The notes below the pieces were generated by a model. The model searched no databases and had not been told where the DNA came from. It worked only from the letters and a program-made list of their open reading frames with translations. From positions 107,543 through 171,542 of the forward strand of contig JAJVDF010000786.1 of the NCBI GenBank assembly GCA_022410635.1: a stretch of DNA of 64,000 bases, in the 5' to 3' direction. Each line of letters opens with the position of its first letter. Positions within the stretch are counted from its first letter, which is position 1. This DNA comes from Tretioscincus oriximinensis. Taxonomy: Eukaryota; Chordata; Lepidosauria; Squamata; Gymnophthalmidae. Positions 40,601 through 52,600 of the stretch are shown here, in pieces. The position numbers and the translations under genes were made by a program.

Positions 40601-43600
40601 ACTGACTGCAAGTAGATACATGGGAACCACCAAAGCCTGGTGGGGAAGACAGAATGTGAGCCTTTGGGCAAAAATATCCTTGTAAGCCACTTTGAGTCCC
40701 TTTGAAAGGTGAGAAAAGTGGGGTATAAGAACCCAGTTCTTCTTCTTCTTCTTCAAGATGCACTTCTTTCACCTGACCTTTGGCTGAAGAGAATGTTCAT
40801 TTTTGTCCCTATTTTTAAATACTGTTTTTATATTCTTTTTAATTTATTAATTTTGTGCTGGCATCTTACCATTCGCCACTCTGAGACCTTCAGATATGGG
40901 GCGGGGTATAAATATAAATAAATAAAAGCCTTTGCCCATTTAAAGTGAAGAATGATCTTTTCAGAATAATAATAAGGAATGTTTAATTAATATGCAAATG
41001 CTTATTGAATCTAAAGCCTTGCCTGAACAAGCTCAATAGAAGTAAATCAGTCAGGTAATAGCTGTGATTGCTCCTTTATCAAATTTATCCTTTTTCTGGG
41101 ATCAAAAAAACAACGTTAAATTTCAGAGTTCTGGTACTATAGGAGAATAAATAGCAGTGAAATTACTTATTGTACTAAATACTTAGCATGAAACAAGGAC
41201 TGCATTTTTCTCTTACCTAATCACAGAACTGACAGAACAGGAGCTACAGTTTCTATTGTAGACGCACAACATATTGGAAAAGAATCTCCAAGCCTTTAAT
41301 CAAATAGGCAGGAATGTTTTCCATTGCTGCCAGCTACCCAATTAAAGTAGTAAGTATGTTCTTGTGATATGTTTCCAGAGAAAGAGTATATAGGTTTTTT
41401 CCCCCCCAAATAAACCAAGCAAATGACACCACCAATCACTATGCTGCCAGTTAAGTGATTCACTATTTTTCAGAACAATACAAATGTGATGGTTGTCCTG
41501 TTTCTATCGCACTAGATTAGTATGAAATGTCAGCTATAATACCAGCAAATATGCTAAGAGTTTCTCCTCCACATGGTCTGGGCATTTAAGCCATCATTAT
41601 AAAGCCAGAAATATTACGTTTAATTCAAGATATCTGCCCTAAGAACATTTTTAGTAACACATTTACAAATCTTATGGAAAGTATATAATGAAGGATATGA
41701 AAAAACAAAAAACCCAACTCCTGACCCTTCATTCCTGTAGCTTAAGTCATTCAAATACGTGATGCGTTCCAAATGATCATAGTGTATTACAAAAAAAAGG
41801 TCAAGGAAAAATGTGATACATACAACTAGCTTCATCTGCCCACGTATAAAATTCATTTTATAGCAGCTTACAGGTGGATATTAGTGTTCATATTCTACCA
41901 CTAATTCATGTTAAAGGTCTTTTAATGTGTATTTTCTAGATTTTGGAGGCATTAGTGACCTTTACGTCAATTTCTTTTCTTTTTAAAAAAATCTTTTTAT
42001 TGTGAACATTGTTGAACACATAAAAAACCCTCCCNGAATTTTACAATACTATTCATAATAATCAATCATATTATCTAATATTAACCTTAAATAAGACAAA
42101 CATAAATTTTAACAAACCCATAACCCATCCACTTCTAAAAGAAAAAAGAAAAAAATGGACTATAACCATTTCTACAATAGAGGGGAAAAAAGAGAGAGGG
42201 CAAAAAGGAAAAAAAAGTCAATTTCAAGGATTTATATATTTATTTATTTAGCTATGTGTGAATGAAGCTCAAGTGCTATATAGAACAGAATAAAACTGGG
42301 TTTTTATATCCCGTTTTTCCCACCCAGTGACTCAAAGCAGCTTACAAAGTTATTTTTNGCCCACTTAGATTCTATCTTCCCCACCACTCTGTGGTGGTTT
42401 CCATTTATCTAGTAACAATCTGTTGCAATATCTTGCAGTTCTTGCTTTTGAATAGCTAGGTTTGCTAGAGCTGCAGGCTAGTAGAAGGTGCTCATCCCTC
42501 TCCATGTCCGACACAGGGCCTCGAAACCCAGTAGCCTACTGAGCCAAACTGCTCTCTCTTCCCTGTTTTTGAGTATTGTTTTAATATGTTATTCTGTGTT
42601 TAATATTAACCACCCAATTGCTCATCAAAGAAAATTTAAAACTTTTTACATCATTCAGTCTGGAAAATCCTTGATTCTCCTACACAACAAAACACTTTCT
42701 AATCCAAGAATAGATCTAGTAAAGAAAATGACATCAAATCTCATTATGAATGCATTAGTTTGAAAGGGCATGCAGCTTGGCTAACATCACTTACTCTTTT
42801 CCTTAGCAGCTGGAGGCTTCGGTTTTTCTTTTGTCACATCTAGAAAAGTGTATGAAATAATATTTTTCAAGCACCTTCATAGGCAGGCAGATCCCATTCA
42901 AGCAAGTATGGTGAAATGTGCATGCTATTCAAATCACTTGAGCGCTTTACAGAAAGTTTGAAATAGTTTCCCCATCATTCATGCTATGGTTTTGTTTACA
43001 TGATCTTTTTATATATAAATATACTGCTCAAAACAATTAAGGGAACACTTTAACATACACTGTTATGTTAAAGTGTTCCCTTAATTGTTTTGAGCAGTAT
43101 ATTTCCAATTTATTACAAGTACAGTCTTTAGCAGATTCACCCAACCCAAAACAATCCTTCTTTAAAAAATGTAGCTCAAAAAGATTTCATTATAAGGAGG
43201 CTGGGCAGGGAGATGACAGGAGACAGAAGGGGAAAGCATCTTCCGAAAAAGGGCTACCACCTTTTGTTAGGTCCTCCTATCCTATAGTTTTGCTCTTCCC
43301 CTTCTCAACTCTCACTTCTGGTCTTTTGAATTATTTCACCCACTGGCGGGAAGCCTGCCAGCGGGAAAGTTAGCTGTCCTCATTAGTCTGTGTCTTCACG
43401 TAGGTGGAGCCACCGTCTTGCATATAATCCAGCTTCTCTTTTTACTTTCTGTTCTAACTCTTTAGTTACTGCCGAAGTTAACTCCTAACTTCTGGTCTTA
43501 TTTCTGGACTTATTTCTATCAATTAATATTCTTCAACAAGATTGCTTTCCTTGTCATTCCTGGATTTGGAGCTCTGCAACCCTAATACCTTTTTCACACA

Positions 43601-46600
43601 AGTTCCTCCACCACGACCTTTTTACATGGCTTGTATTCATTTCTTTTAACTAATCATTAACTTCCTCATTAACCTATACCATGTTATATTAGAAGGGTGT
43701 TAGGCTGCAATCACACATAACAAAAAGCAGCTCAAATCCCCCCTCTTTTAAAAACTAGGCTGTAACCACATGGCACTTTTATATTCTGGAATTTCCTGAC
43801 AATCCATTTTATTGGTTTTCTGGTTTTAATGTGCCTCATTCATACCTTTACAGTATATTCTGAGGTCTGCCATTTTAACAGTTCCTGATAAGCAAGATTT
43901 TCTATGCACATGACAGACTCTCCCAGGTAGGCTGACCAGATGACCCCTTTGGGAGGTAGGTTGAAAACCCATTTTTTGGGTGCCTCCCATCTTTTTTCTG
44001 AGGAAAAAAAATCGGTTTTTGAAAAAAAGTTCCTCAGAAAAAACTGGGAGGCATCCCAAAACCAGGTTTTCAACCCTCCCCCCCAAAAAAGGGGTCAGCC
44101 TATCCAGGAGACATTTTGTCTGCTGGATCTAGTTGTTTTGTCAACTGGATAATTTGCAGGGAATTTCACTTATCTCCGTTGCAGAACTATCCACACATTG
44201 CAAAACCCAATATAGCAGTTTGACAGTTTCCCAGGTAAACCAGTGACCCACATAATTGGCTCTGAAATCTGAAATCTGTCAGTTTTATTGTCCCTGTCTG
44301 GATACTGATCTAGAATTTTCAAGAGAGAAGGAAGGGCAAACTGATGCACGAACAATCCCAGCTCAGAATTCTAAGCATTTCTGACTGAGTCATCTCAGGT
44401 ATGTTTGCATGTGGGTAAAAACAGAGTGTGTCTGCCTATAAGATGGAATCCATATTTGAATGGTATTGTGGTATGCCTGGGCATAACCACACATTAGCCA
44501 TAGAGAAGGTTATATTAGGAACCTGCCTTGCAGATCTATTAAAAGTGCCTTGGCAATGGACGGATGTTCCAGATTATATGGTTTCATGCATCCCCATTTA
44601 TTAAATTTACTAGATTGAGAATATGGCACTCTGAGACTGATGGTGTGACTAGCTGGAGGTGAAAGATTTTGTCAACCCCGAGTACAATGTTTCGACAACC
44701 AGTTTGACAACCAGTTATAATAAAGTGCTCAAAATAAATCAATTATATATTATTATCCCACTTCATCTGCAGCTGTAAATGACTGAAAGAGTAACACTAA
44801 ACTGCATACTCATGGGATTCAATTAAAAAATCTGGAGGACAAATTTTATTTCAAAGTCCATTCAAATACTTACATGTTCTTTACTGGAANGCTACATTTT
44901 TCTTCTAATTTTCCCCTGTCCCCACTGATCCTTATTCTGGGTTATATCTCAGTACAGAACTTGGCCATCTGCATGCCAGTGTATACTATGACAGGCCCTA
45001 TTTGTGGCCTGTCATAGTCTACACTAGCACATAGATGGCAAGCACCTGTTCCAAGATATAACCCAGAATAAGGATCAGTGGGGACAAACCACTGCACTGT
45101 ACTTTCAATACAGCTATTCTGAAAGGAAACTGAAAGCAAAATGACCTTAATTCATCATCCTCCAAAGGGAGTTCTTTTGCCACTGAATAAGTAACATAAG
45201 GTTCATATTTTCCTTGATGTCCCTTTCTGTTGGTGATGCTTTGGTTGGAATAGATTAGGAAAGATGCATTGAAAATCATATAATAATTTCAGAGCTGCCT
45301 GAATATCACTTGGCTGAAGGTTACCTAATTGCATCTAATTGCATTCTGCTTGAGTCGAGATGGCATTTTAAAGGCAGGATTTTTCCACAGTCGTGAATAG
45401 GNAAATGCCAAGCAAATTAACTGTCAAAATGATTGACTTAGATGAGCTTTCACCTGAACCAGAAGAAAAAAAATTCACTCCTAATTGTCTCATATCTTCT
45501 AGTCTAGGTACATAAATTCTGGTATATGATAATATATTTTGTGAATCAGGATCAAGACATTTTAGGGAGCTTCTCATGTTGTCAACAAATGATGTCAGGA
45601 GGTAATACAAATTATCCTTTTCATTCCCTATGTGGGAAAAGAAGTCACAGGGCCTTTTAATTTCATTACATAATAAAATCCTTTATGTTCCTCCTTGGNG
45701 CCTCATTGGTCTGTTTATTACAGGAAAATAGTGAGGCCTCACCCTCTGCTGGTAAACTCCAGTCACAAAAGACAACATGTATTAGATATTGGGAGACTTA
45801 GGGCTGATCTAGGTATTAGTACTTCTTGACATCTAGAGCTTTTGCTGAAGCAGCACTGGTCAGTCCTGAATAAGGAGGTGTGCAGAAGGAATTCCTCCAT
45901 TTTCCAGACTACTGGAGGAGGAGAATTTACATGACATGCCAAAGTATACTGCCAAAATTCCCCCTCTGTAATTCCTAACTTTTGGAGACTTTTGTTGGCC
46001 AGCCATGTGAGCTTTGGGGCTGGTGTAGTAGCTGGTCTAGAACATCAATGCTGATTCCAGACTGTGCTTCACTGGTCAAGATTTACTGTGCCAAATCATG
46101 ACAGAAAAAGACCAGCAAGGTCAACAGAGTTCTTTCTGTATGTGTTGCCTTATTATGTAATCTGAAATACTAAGAGAAGTTACAGACTAGCACCACCAGA
46201 GTTGTATTTTGGGTGTTTGTCACCCCTGAACATTAAGAAGAAGAAGAACTGGGTTCTTATATCCCGCTTTTCTCACCTTTCAAAGGGACTCAAAGCGGCT
46301 TACAAGGGTATTTTGCCCAAAGGCTTACATTCTTTCTTCCCCACCAGGCTATGGTGGTTCCCATGTATCTACTTGCAATCGTTGCAATTTCTTGCAATTC
46401 ATGCTTTCGAATAGCTGGGTTGGCTAGAGCTGCAGGCTAGTGGAAGTGCTGAACCCTCCCCATGTCCCACACAGGGCTTCGAAACCCCATCTCCCAGATG
46501 AGAGATGGATTCCTTAGCAACTGAGCTATCCGTGCCTGCCATTAAAGGAGCATGCCTTTAGGAACCAGCCCTGGTTGCCAGAGCCTCCTAATGGTGTTGC

Positions 46601-49600
46601 TATGAATTCAAAAAAAATGGAAAAGAATGAAACATTTATTTATTTATTTTTAATCGGAGTGAGGGCGCCCTCAGGAACTGGAATCACTTGACAGAGCCTC
46701 CTAGCGATGGTGCAGTGAATTTTTTTAATATATGTTTTTCTATTTTTTTATTTTTACTGTGGGAGAGTGCCACTCCCTCTCCCCATTCTGCCACCCTGAG
46801 CTGCAGCACAAGTTGCTCTCCTTTAAAATACAGACCTGAGCACCACAGAAGAATAAAGATGAAAAAGCGATTAAAGTTTTGATTTTAATTCACTTTGATT
46901 AATCTGGGACCCATTCATTCAGCTTAAGCTTTGGCTCAGTTGAGTAAAAGCAAAACCTTACATTGCCTCTCTGCCCCTTAATGTCAATCTGTTAGATTCT
47001 GTCCTTTAGATGGAAGAGTGAATTATTTATTTGCACTCAGGGTGTNATAGGCTATACCATAAGCACTTAAAACTTTCATTCTGGCTAATGAAATCTAATT
47101 AGTTCACTACTAATTGGTTGAATTTGAACTGGTTAGAGAGCCTTGATTGGTTGCTGCTTGGCAGCATATATTTCCATACAGTCGACTAGATTTTCCTCTT
47201 TTATATCTCTTCCACACTTTAAACTGAAAATACTTCTTTGAATTCACATGCATAAACACATGCAGAGATAAAAACCAAAGATCATACCAACAAATGTGAA
47301 CATAACAATATTACATAACAAAATCTAGATCCTCTAACTCACCTTTCCTCCCCTCTGTGGTTTCAACTTGATGATATTAAGCGTAATTCCTTACAATTTA
47401 CTGAATCTATATAAAAGTAAACTCATCTAGGACAATCAAAGTTTTTCATGTGAAGCAATTTGTAATTGAACAGTAGTTCCCATGATATAATATATCACTC
47501 ATTTAATGAAGTTTCTCCAGCATTATGCAATATTTCGCTTGCTGAATCAGGGTGACGTGGCACCTATATATCATATTTGTACATGCTTCTTTCAAATTAG
47601 ATTAAAATAGGTTTCATCATATATTGCCAATATGGCCTCCTCTGATCGTTCCTATGTAACCTAAGAAATGAATCACTGTCAGATTTTTCAGTCTGAAGGA
47701 NGACAACTTTTAAGAATCATAGAATCATAAAACAGGTAGGGACCAGGGTCATCAGGTCCAACCCCCTGCTCAATGCAGGATTCATTGAACCATCCCAGAC
47801 AGATGACTGTCCAGTCTCTGTTTGAAGACTTCCAGCGAAGGCGAACTCACCACTTCCTGTGGCAAACTGTTCCACTGGTTTATCACCCTGACTGTTAGAA
47901 AGTTTTTTCTGATATCTAATCTAAATCTCCTCCCTTGCAGTTTCATCCCATTGTTTCTAGTTGAAGAGAACAATGCTGATCCCTCAACTCTTCAGTTATT
48001 TGTAGAGACATATCCGGTCTCAGTCTTCTCTTTTTCAGACTAGACATCCCTAGATCCTTTAACCGTTCCAGACCACACACTATCCTTGTAACTCTCTTTT
48101 TAACTTTTCTCTTTTTAAGTTTTACTTCACGTGATCAAGATTCTATGCTCCTCTCAATACACCTCAGGATTGTGTTTGCCCTTTTTGCAGCTGCCTCACA
48201 CTGTTGACTCATGTTTAGTCTATAATCTACTAACACACCCAGGTCCTTTTCATCTGTGCTGCTGCTCAGACATACTCCTCCCTTGCAGGACTTCAATGTG
48301 AGGGAAGGCACATGGGGAAGTTAAAATATTCACATTATACTCACTTGAGAATATCGGCATTGAACAACATATATTTAAGGGGAAAATAACCTTTACTTCA
48401 TATTAGATATTTTTATGGTTCTGTCCCAAATGAACCTTATATTGGGCTATGTCTTAGAATAGGAGCCTGCCATCTACATGCTAGTGGAGATCATGGCAGG
48501 CCCTGAATGGGCCTGTCATAGTCTACACTGGCATGTGGATGAGCAAGAATATGGCTCAATAGGGACAGGAGCTATGATTTTTTTNAAAATGCAGAATGAA
48601 TGATGTAGGAATGGATTTTCAGTACCTTTTTCTTTCAGTGCTGCATGATGCTTTATTTCTTTTTCTTTGGCGTGTTCTGAAAAGAATAAAATGAAATAAC
48701 AAATGTGGGTAAATATGTACTGAATAATAAAATGAATGACATATAATAAAGATAAGGTTGGAAAATCGCATTCAGAATATAAATAATTATGAAAAAGCAA
48801 AGATTGGAGCCCCAGGCAAATATTTGATTCTTAGCCTCTCTCTGGTGGATAAATTATTCTGAATTCATTCAACAAAATGGTGTGCATATGAAGTTGCTTC
48901 TTTCATAGGTGCTACATAGGAGCCTCAATTTAATGGCTCCTAATAATAATGACTCAAAGGTCTGTCCTGCAGGAGGAATTGTTGTTCTCAAACAGGATTT
49001 TTTTAGATTCACCCTGAATCTCCAATACTGTCTTTTGTGCTGCTCTAAATTTTATCTAACATTTTGAATTAGATAAGCAAGGAAGAAAATCTAATGTTAT
49101 CTTCCTGTCGACTTCCTCCATAGTACTTTTAATGAAAATCACTGTGAATTCNATGGGAAAAACATGGCTTTTAAAACCATTTGGCAACTAACGTAAGGAG
49201 CAAAAGTGACATTCAAATCCATAGGGCATAAAGGATGTGGCAAGAGATGACCTTTGACTCTATGTCCGTAACACGAATGCTTAATGAAGCACACATACAG
49301 TAGCTCCTGTACTTATCTTTTGTCCAGCCTCCTAGCAGGCACAGATAGCTCAGTCACTTAGGAATTCGTCTNTCGCCTGGGAGATGGGGTTTGGAAGCCC
49401 TGTGTGGGACGTGGGGAGAGGTGAGCACCTTCCACTAGCCTGTAGCTCTAGCCAACCCAGCTATTCGAAAGCAGGAACTGTAAGAAATTGCAACTGACTG
49501 CAAGTAGATACATGGGAACCACCATAGCCTGGTGGGGAAGATAGAGCCGCTTTGAGTCCCTTTGAAAGGTGAGAAAAGTGGAGTATAAGAACCCAGTTCT

Positions 49601-52600
49601 TTCTTCTTGTTCTTCTTCTTGTTCTTGTTCTTGTTCTTGTTCTTGTTCTTCTTCTTCTTCTTCTTCTTCTTCTTCTTCTTCTTCTTCTTCTACTTAGATT
49701 TCTAATAAAATTATGTACAATTAAAAGTAGTCACCTTATTTGTCTAAACTAATTTTTATAGCAAGGAATCTAATAGTAGCATGAAGCTTTGTAAACTGTT
49801 CACTGCATTTAAGTAGCAAAATAGTCAATCCAGACATTGCTTTTTAATTCTGCTGCGAGTGATATTCTGGAATAAAGCATTGATAATCTAACAATTTACA
49901 TTGCATCTAAGATGATATTTGTTAAATTACATTGCAAGGCATTTTAAAATACAGATATACTTGATACCTCATAGAAAGCTTACCAATTGTGTTTCTTGCT
50001 AAATTTGTCTATTAAATGAATTTAATAGTAAAATTTTAATGATTAGTCATAAGACCATATCACAATCATGGTAAAACCAAATGAACAGCATCATATGTAC
50101 AGTATAATATATGGATACAACCACAAAATACCAGAGTATAACATTTTCGATGTACAAAATGTTTTTAATTAATCTTACAAAAATTCAGATCATAAATTAA
50201 TTTGATGCTAATCTTTAGAGTCAGGAAATGCTACTTTTAAAAAATTAAATTTGATTTTTGTGCCGTGACTCATCATGAAGCTTTGGGCGAAGGGCAAATC
50301 ATTGAACAGGAATAAGACAACTTGTATATAAAATTCAAGATAACTTTCCACCCCATTTTTAGTTAATACCAGTTTCACATAATTCTCATCTACCTTGTTC
50401 TTTTCCTTTCAAGTGCAAGATGTCTTTCTTTTCATGCACTCTTGCAAAACACATTTTTTGGTAAGACTTTCCAGTTAGAAGCGTAAAGCTTCACTGAAGA
50501 TAAGATTTTGTTTCGGAAAACTCTGCATCTTATTCAAAAATAGCTTTATGGTGATGTTATCATAATGGTATTTTGCGTGTGTCTCCTAACAAATCTAACT
50601 ATGATTTAAACCTTGTCAGGGCATAATAAATAAAATGATATTTTCACAAAATCATGCACACGGCAGTCCCTATAATAGGTTCCTGATAAACAAAACCAGA
50701 AATTCATTTACTTGCAGGAGCATGGTCTTTACACTGAAGAAAATATTCTTTAGCCCCAGTCTCTAGGCAGTGATTTAATGTAGGTATTTTGGCTCAAGTG
50801 GCTATATTTGGCAATGTGTACAAATACTGGGTGCTCTTGCTTCTGACATGATGGAAAAAGCAGCTAGTTGTATTTCCTAACTGAGGCAGTATCTGCACAA
50901 GGGTAACCAATTACATTTTAATTAGGGAATTGCCAGGAATCATGCTAAAGTAGAGCATCATGGTTGTAGTGCTCTATTTTTGATGCTTTGCTGCCTGCCG
51001 CCTACCACTTGTTCCCAATGGCACAAAAATAATAGCCAGGGAACATGTATTTCCTGGATATAATGTGCCAGCTGGAACCATTAAAATACCTTTGGTAATA
51101 ATGGATATGGAGAGCCAGTTTGGTGTACTGGTTGAATGTTGGACCTGTACCTGGTAGTCTCCCAGTTCGATTCCCCACTCCTCCATGAAAGCCAGCTGGG
51201 TGACCTTGGGCCAGTCACAGTTTTTTGAACTCTCTCAGCCCCACCTACTCCACAGGGTGCAACAAAAGCTATGTGCGCTGCCCTGTGGTTGGCCGTCCTG
51301 AGACCTTCTAGTATAGGGTGGGATACAAGTACAAATTAAATAAATAAATAAGTCACCTTTGTTTATAAGTGTAGTTGTAGTATGACGATTTACACTGGCA
51401 ACATGCAGCTACCATAGGCTGGAATGCCAAGTATAGTCTCATTTTAGTCAGGCCCACTATGAAGTTGGGCTGAATTTGGTTGTCTGCAATGAAGTCAGAT
51501 CTTGGGATGAGTTGCCAATAGAATAAGTAATTGTGGGTTGGACTATTAAGCACAAGCTAGTGTGAGATGGGGTAAGTCACACTGTCAAAATAGCTGCACA
51601 TACTTCATTGCCTTGTCTGCCCTGCTTTCATCCACCAATTGATCAAAATGTATGTGGATGAAAAAGAGACTTACCTTTTTTTGCCAAAGGAGCAGTGGGC
51701 TCTTTTTTGGTTCGTTCAGTTTCTACGAAATTAGATATAAAAGAAAAGGCAATTCGATGTATTAAATTACATTATAAATGCTGAAAACATGATAAAACAG
51801 CACATTAGAAAACATCAGCAAAAGCAGTGAAATCAGTACGGTAGCATTATGTGAGCATTATTATAAGCAACATATGGCTGGAATAACACTTTCCCGATGT
51901 ATATATTGTTGGTTATTGTGCATTTATAAGGAACTATAGAATATAAGTGGCAATACTTCATTTATATAGAATTGCAAATATATATATTTCAAGGATAGAA
52001 AGATGATAATACACAATCAAAATGTGGTTTATGCTCATGGAATTCTCTGAAATAAACCTTTGGCCAGAAATATTTGGGGGCGCAAAGTTTAATTATTGTT
52101 ATTTTTTGAAGTTCCCAAATAATTCTTACTATGGCAACCATGTTGTTAAGAAACATTTCAGTAAATAAGAGCATTTATGCCCTTACCTTGAATCTGGTCT
52201 ACTTTGTCCTTATCATTTAATGATAAAAATATCCCTGTTATTATCCTGGTAGATTGGTTTAAGAGATGTCTTTTCACCTGCTAGTGTACAACAGAAGTAT
52301 ACAATAGAGTGTAGGCAACCAAAATGATTGTCTAGTGCAAAATACTGGTAGATTAATTTACAAAAGATCTACCAATGGACTAGTGGAAATTAAACCAGAT
52401 TACGTAAGCACTGTACAGTTTTACACTGTCTAGATGGGGATTCCATTTCAGTGGCACCCAAAGGATGCTGTGTAAGTGTGTTCCCTGCTAACACTGAGGT
52501 TGGTCATTGGAGTCTTTGCAGTTAGCTCTAAAACCTGCGTTAGCTTGGAGGTCAATGGAGGGGTCTTTCCTGAATAGCCATCCAAATGTAACATGGTATT

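Larger units (their letters stand above)
37150..40925 (+). mobile_element. L2-clade LINE, near full-length 3' part, dead, with nested insertions
   Basis: Encodes an AP endonuclease domain (37150-37776) and a reverse transcriptase (39134-40149) and ends in the L2 tail CTGAGACCTTCAGATATGGG..GGGTATAAATATAAATAAATAAA. A CR1 fragment (38786-39133) and a SINE (40441-40757) are inserted in it. Stops and frameshifts break the ORF several times. It lies in the TRDN intron between the exons at 35679 and 42795, on the opposite strand. Confidence 0.85.

Noticed and set aside
41212..41240. 12-nt segment between good-looking AG and gtaag
   Set aside because: It contains a stop in phase 1 and is too short to support.
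49595..49690. Possible CRISPR-like short repeats
   Set aside because: Plain TTGTTC and TTC microsatellite at a SINE tail, without spacers.
52190..52237. 48-nt phase-1 exon candidate with a strong gtaagg donor
   Set aside because: The only in-phase acceptor (aataacag) has a poor tract and the peptide ([15 protein letters not shown]) is not triadin-like; better acceptors give the wrong phase.
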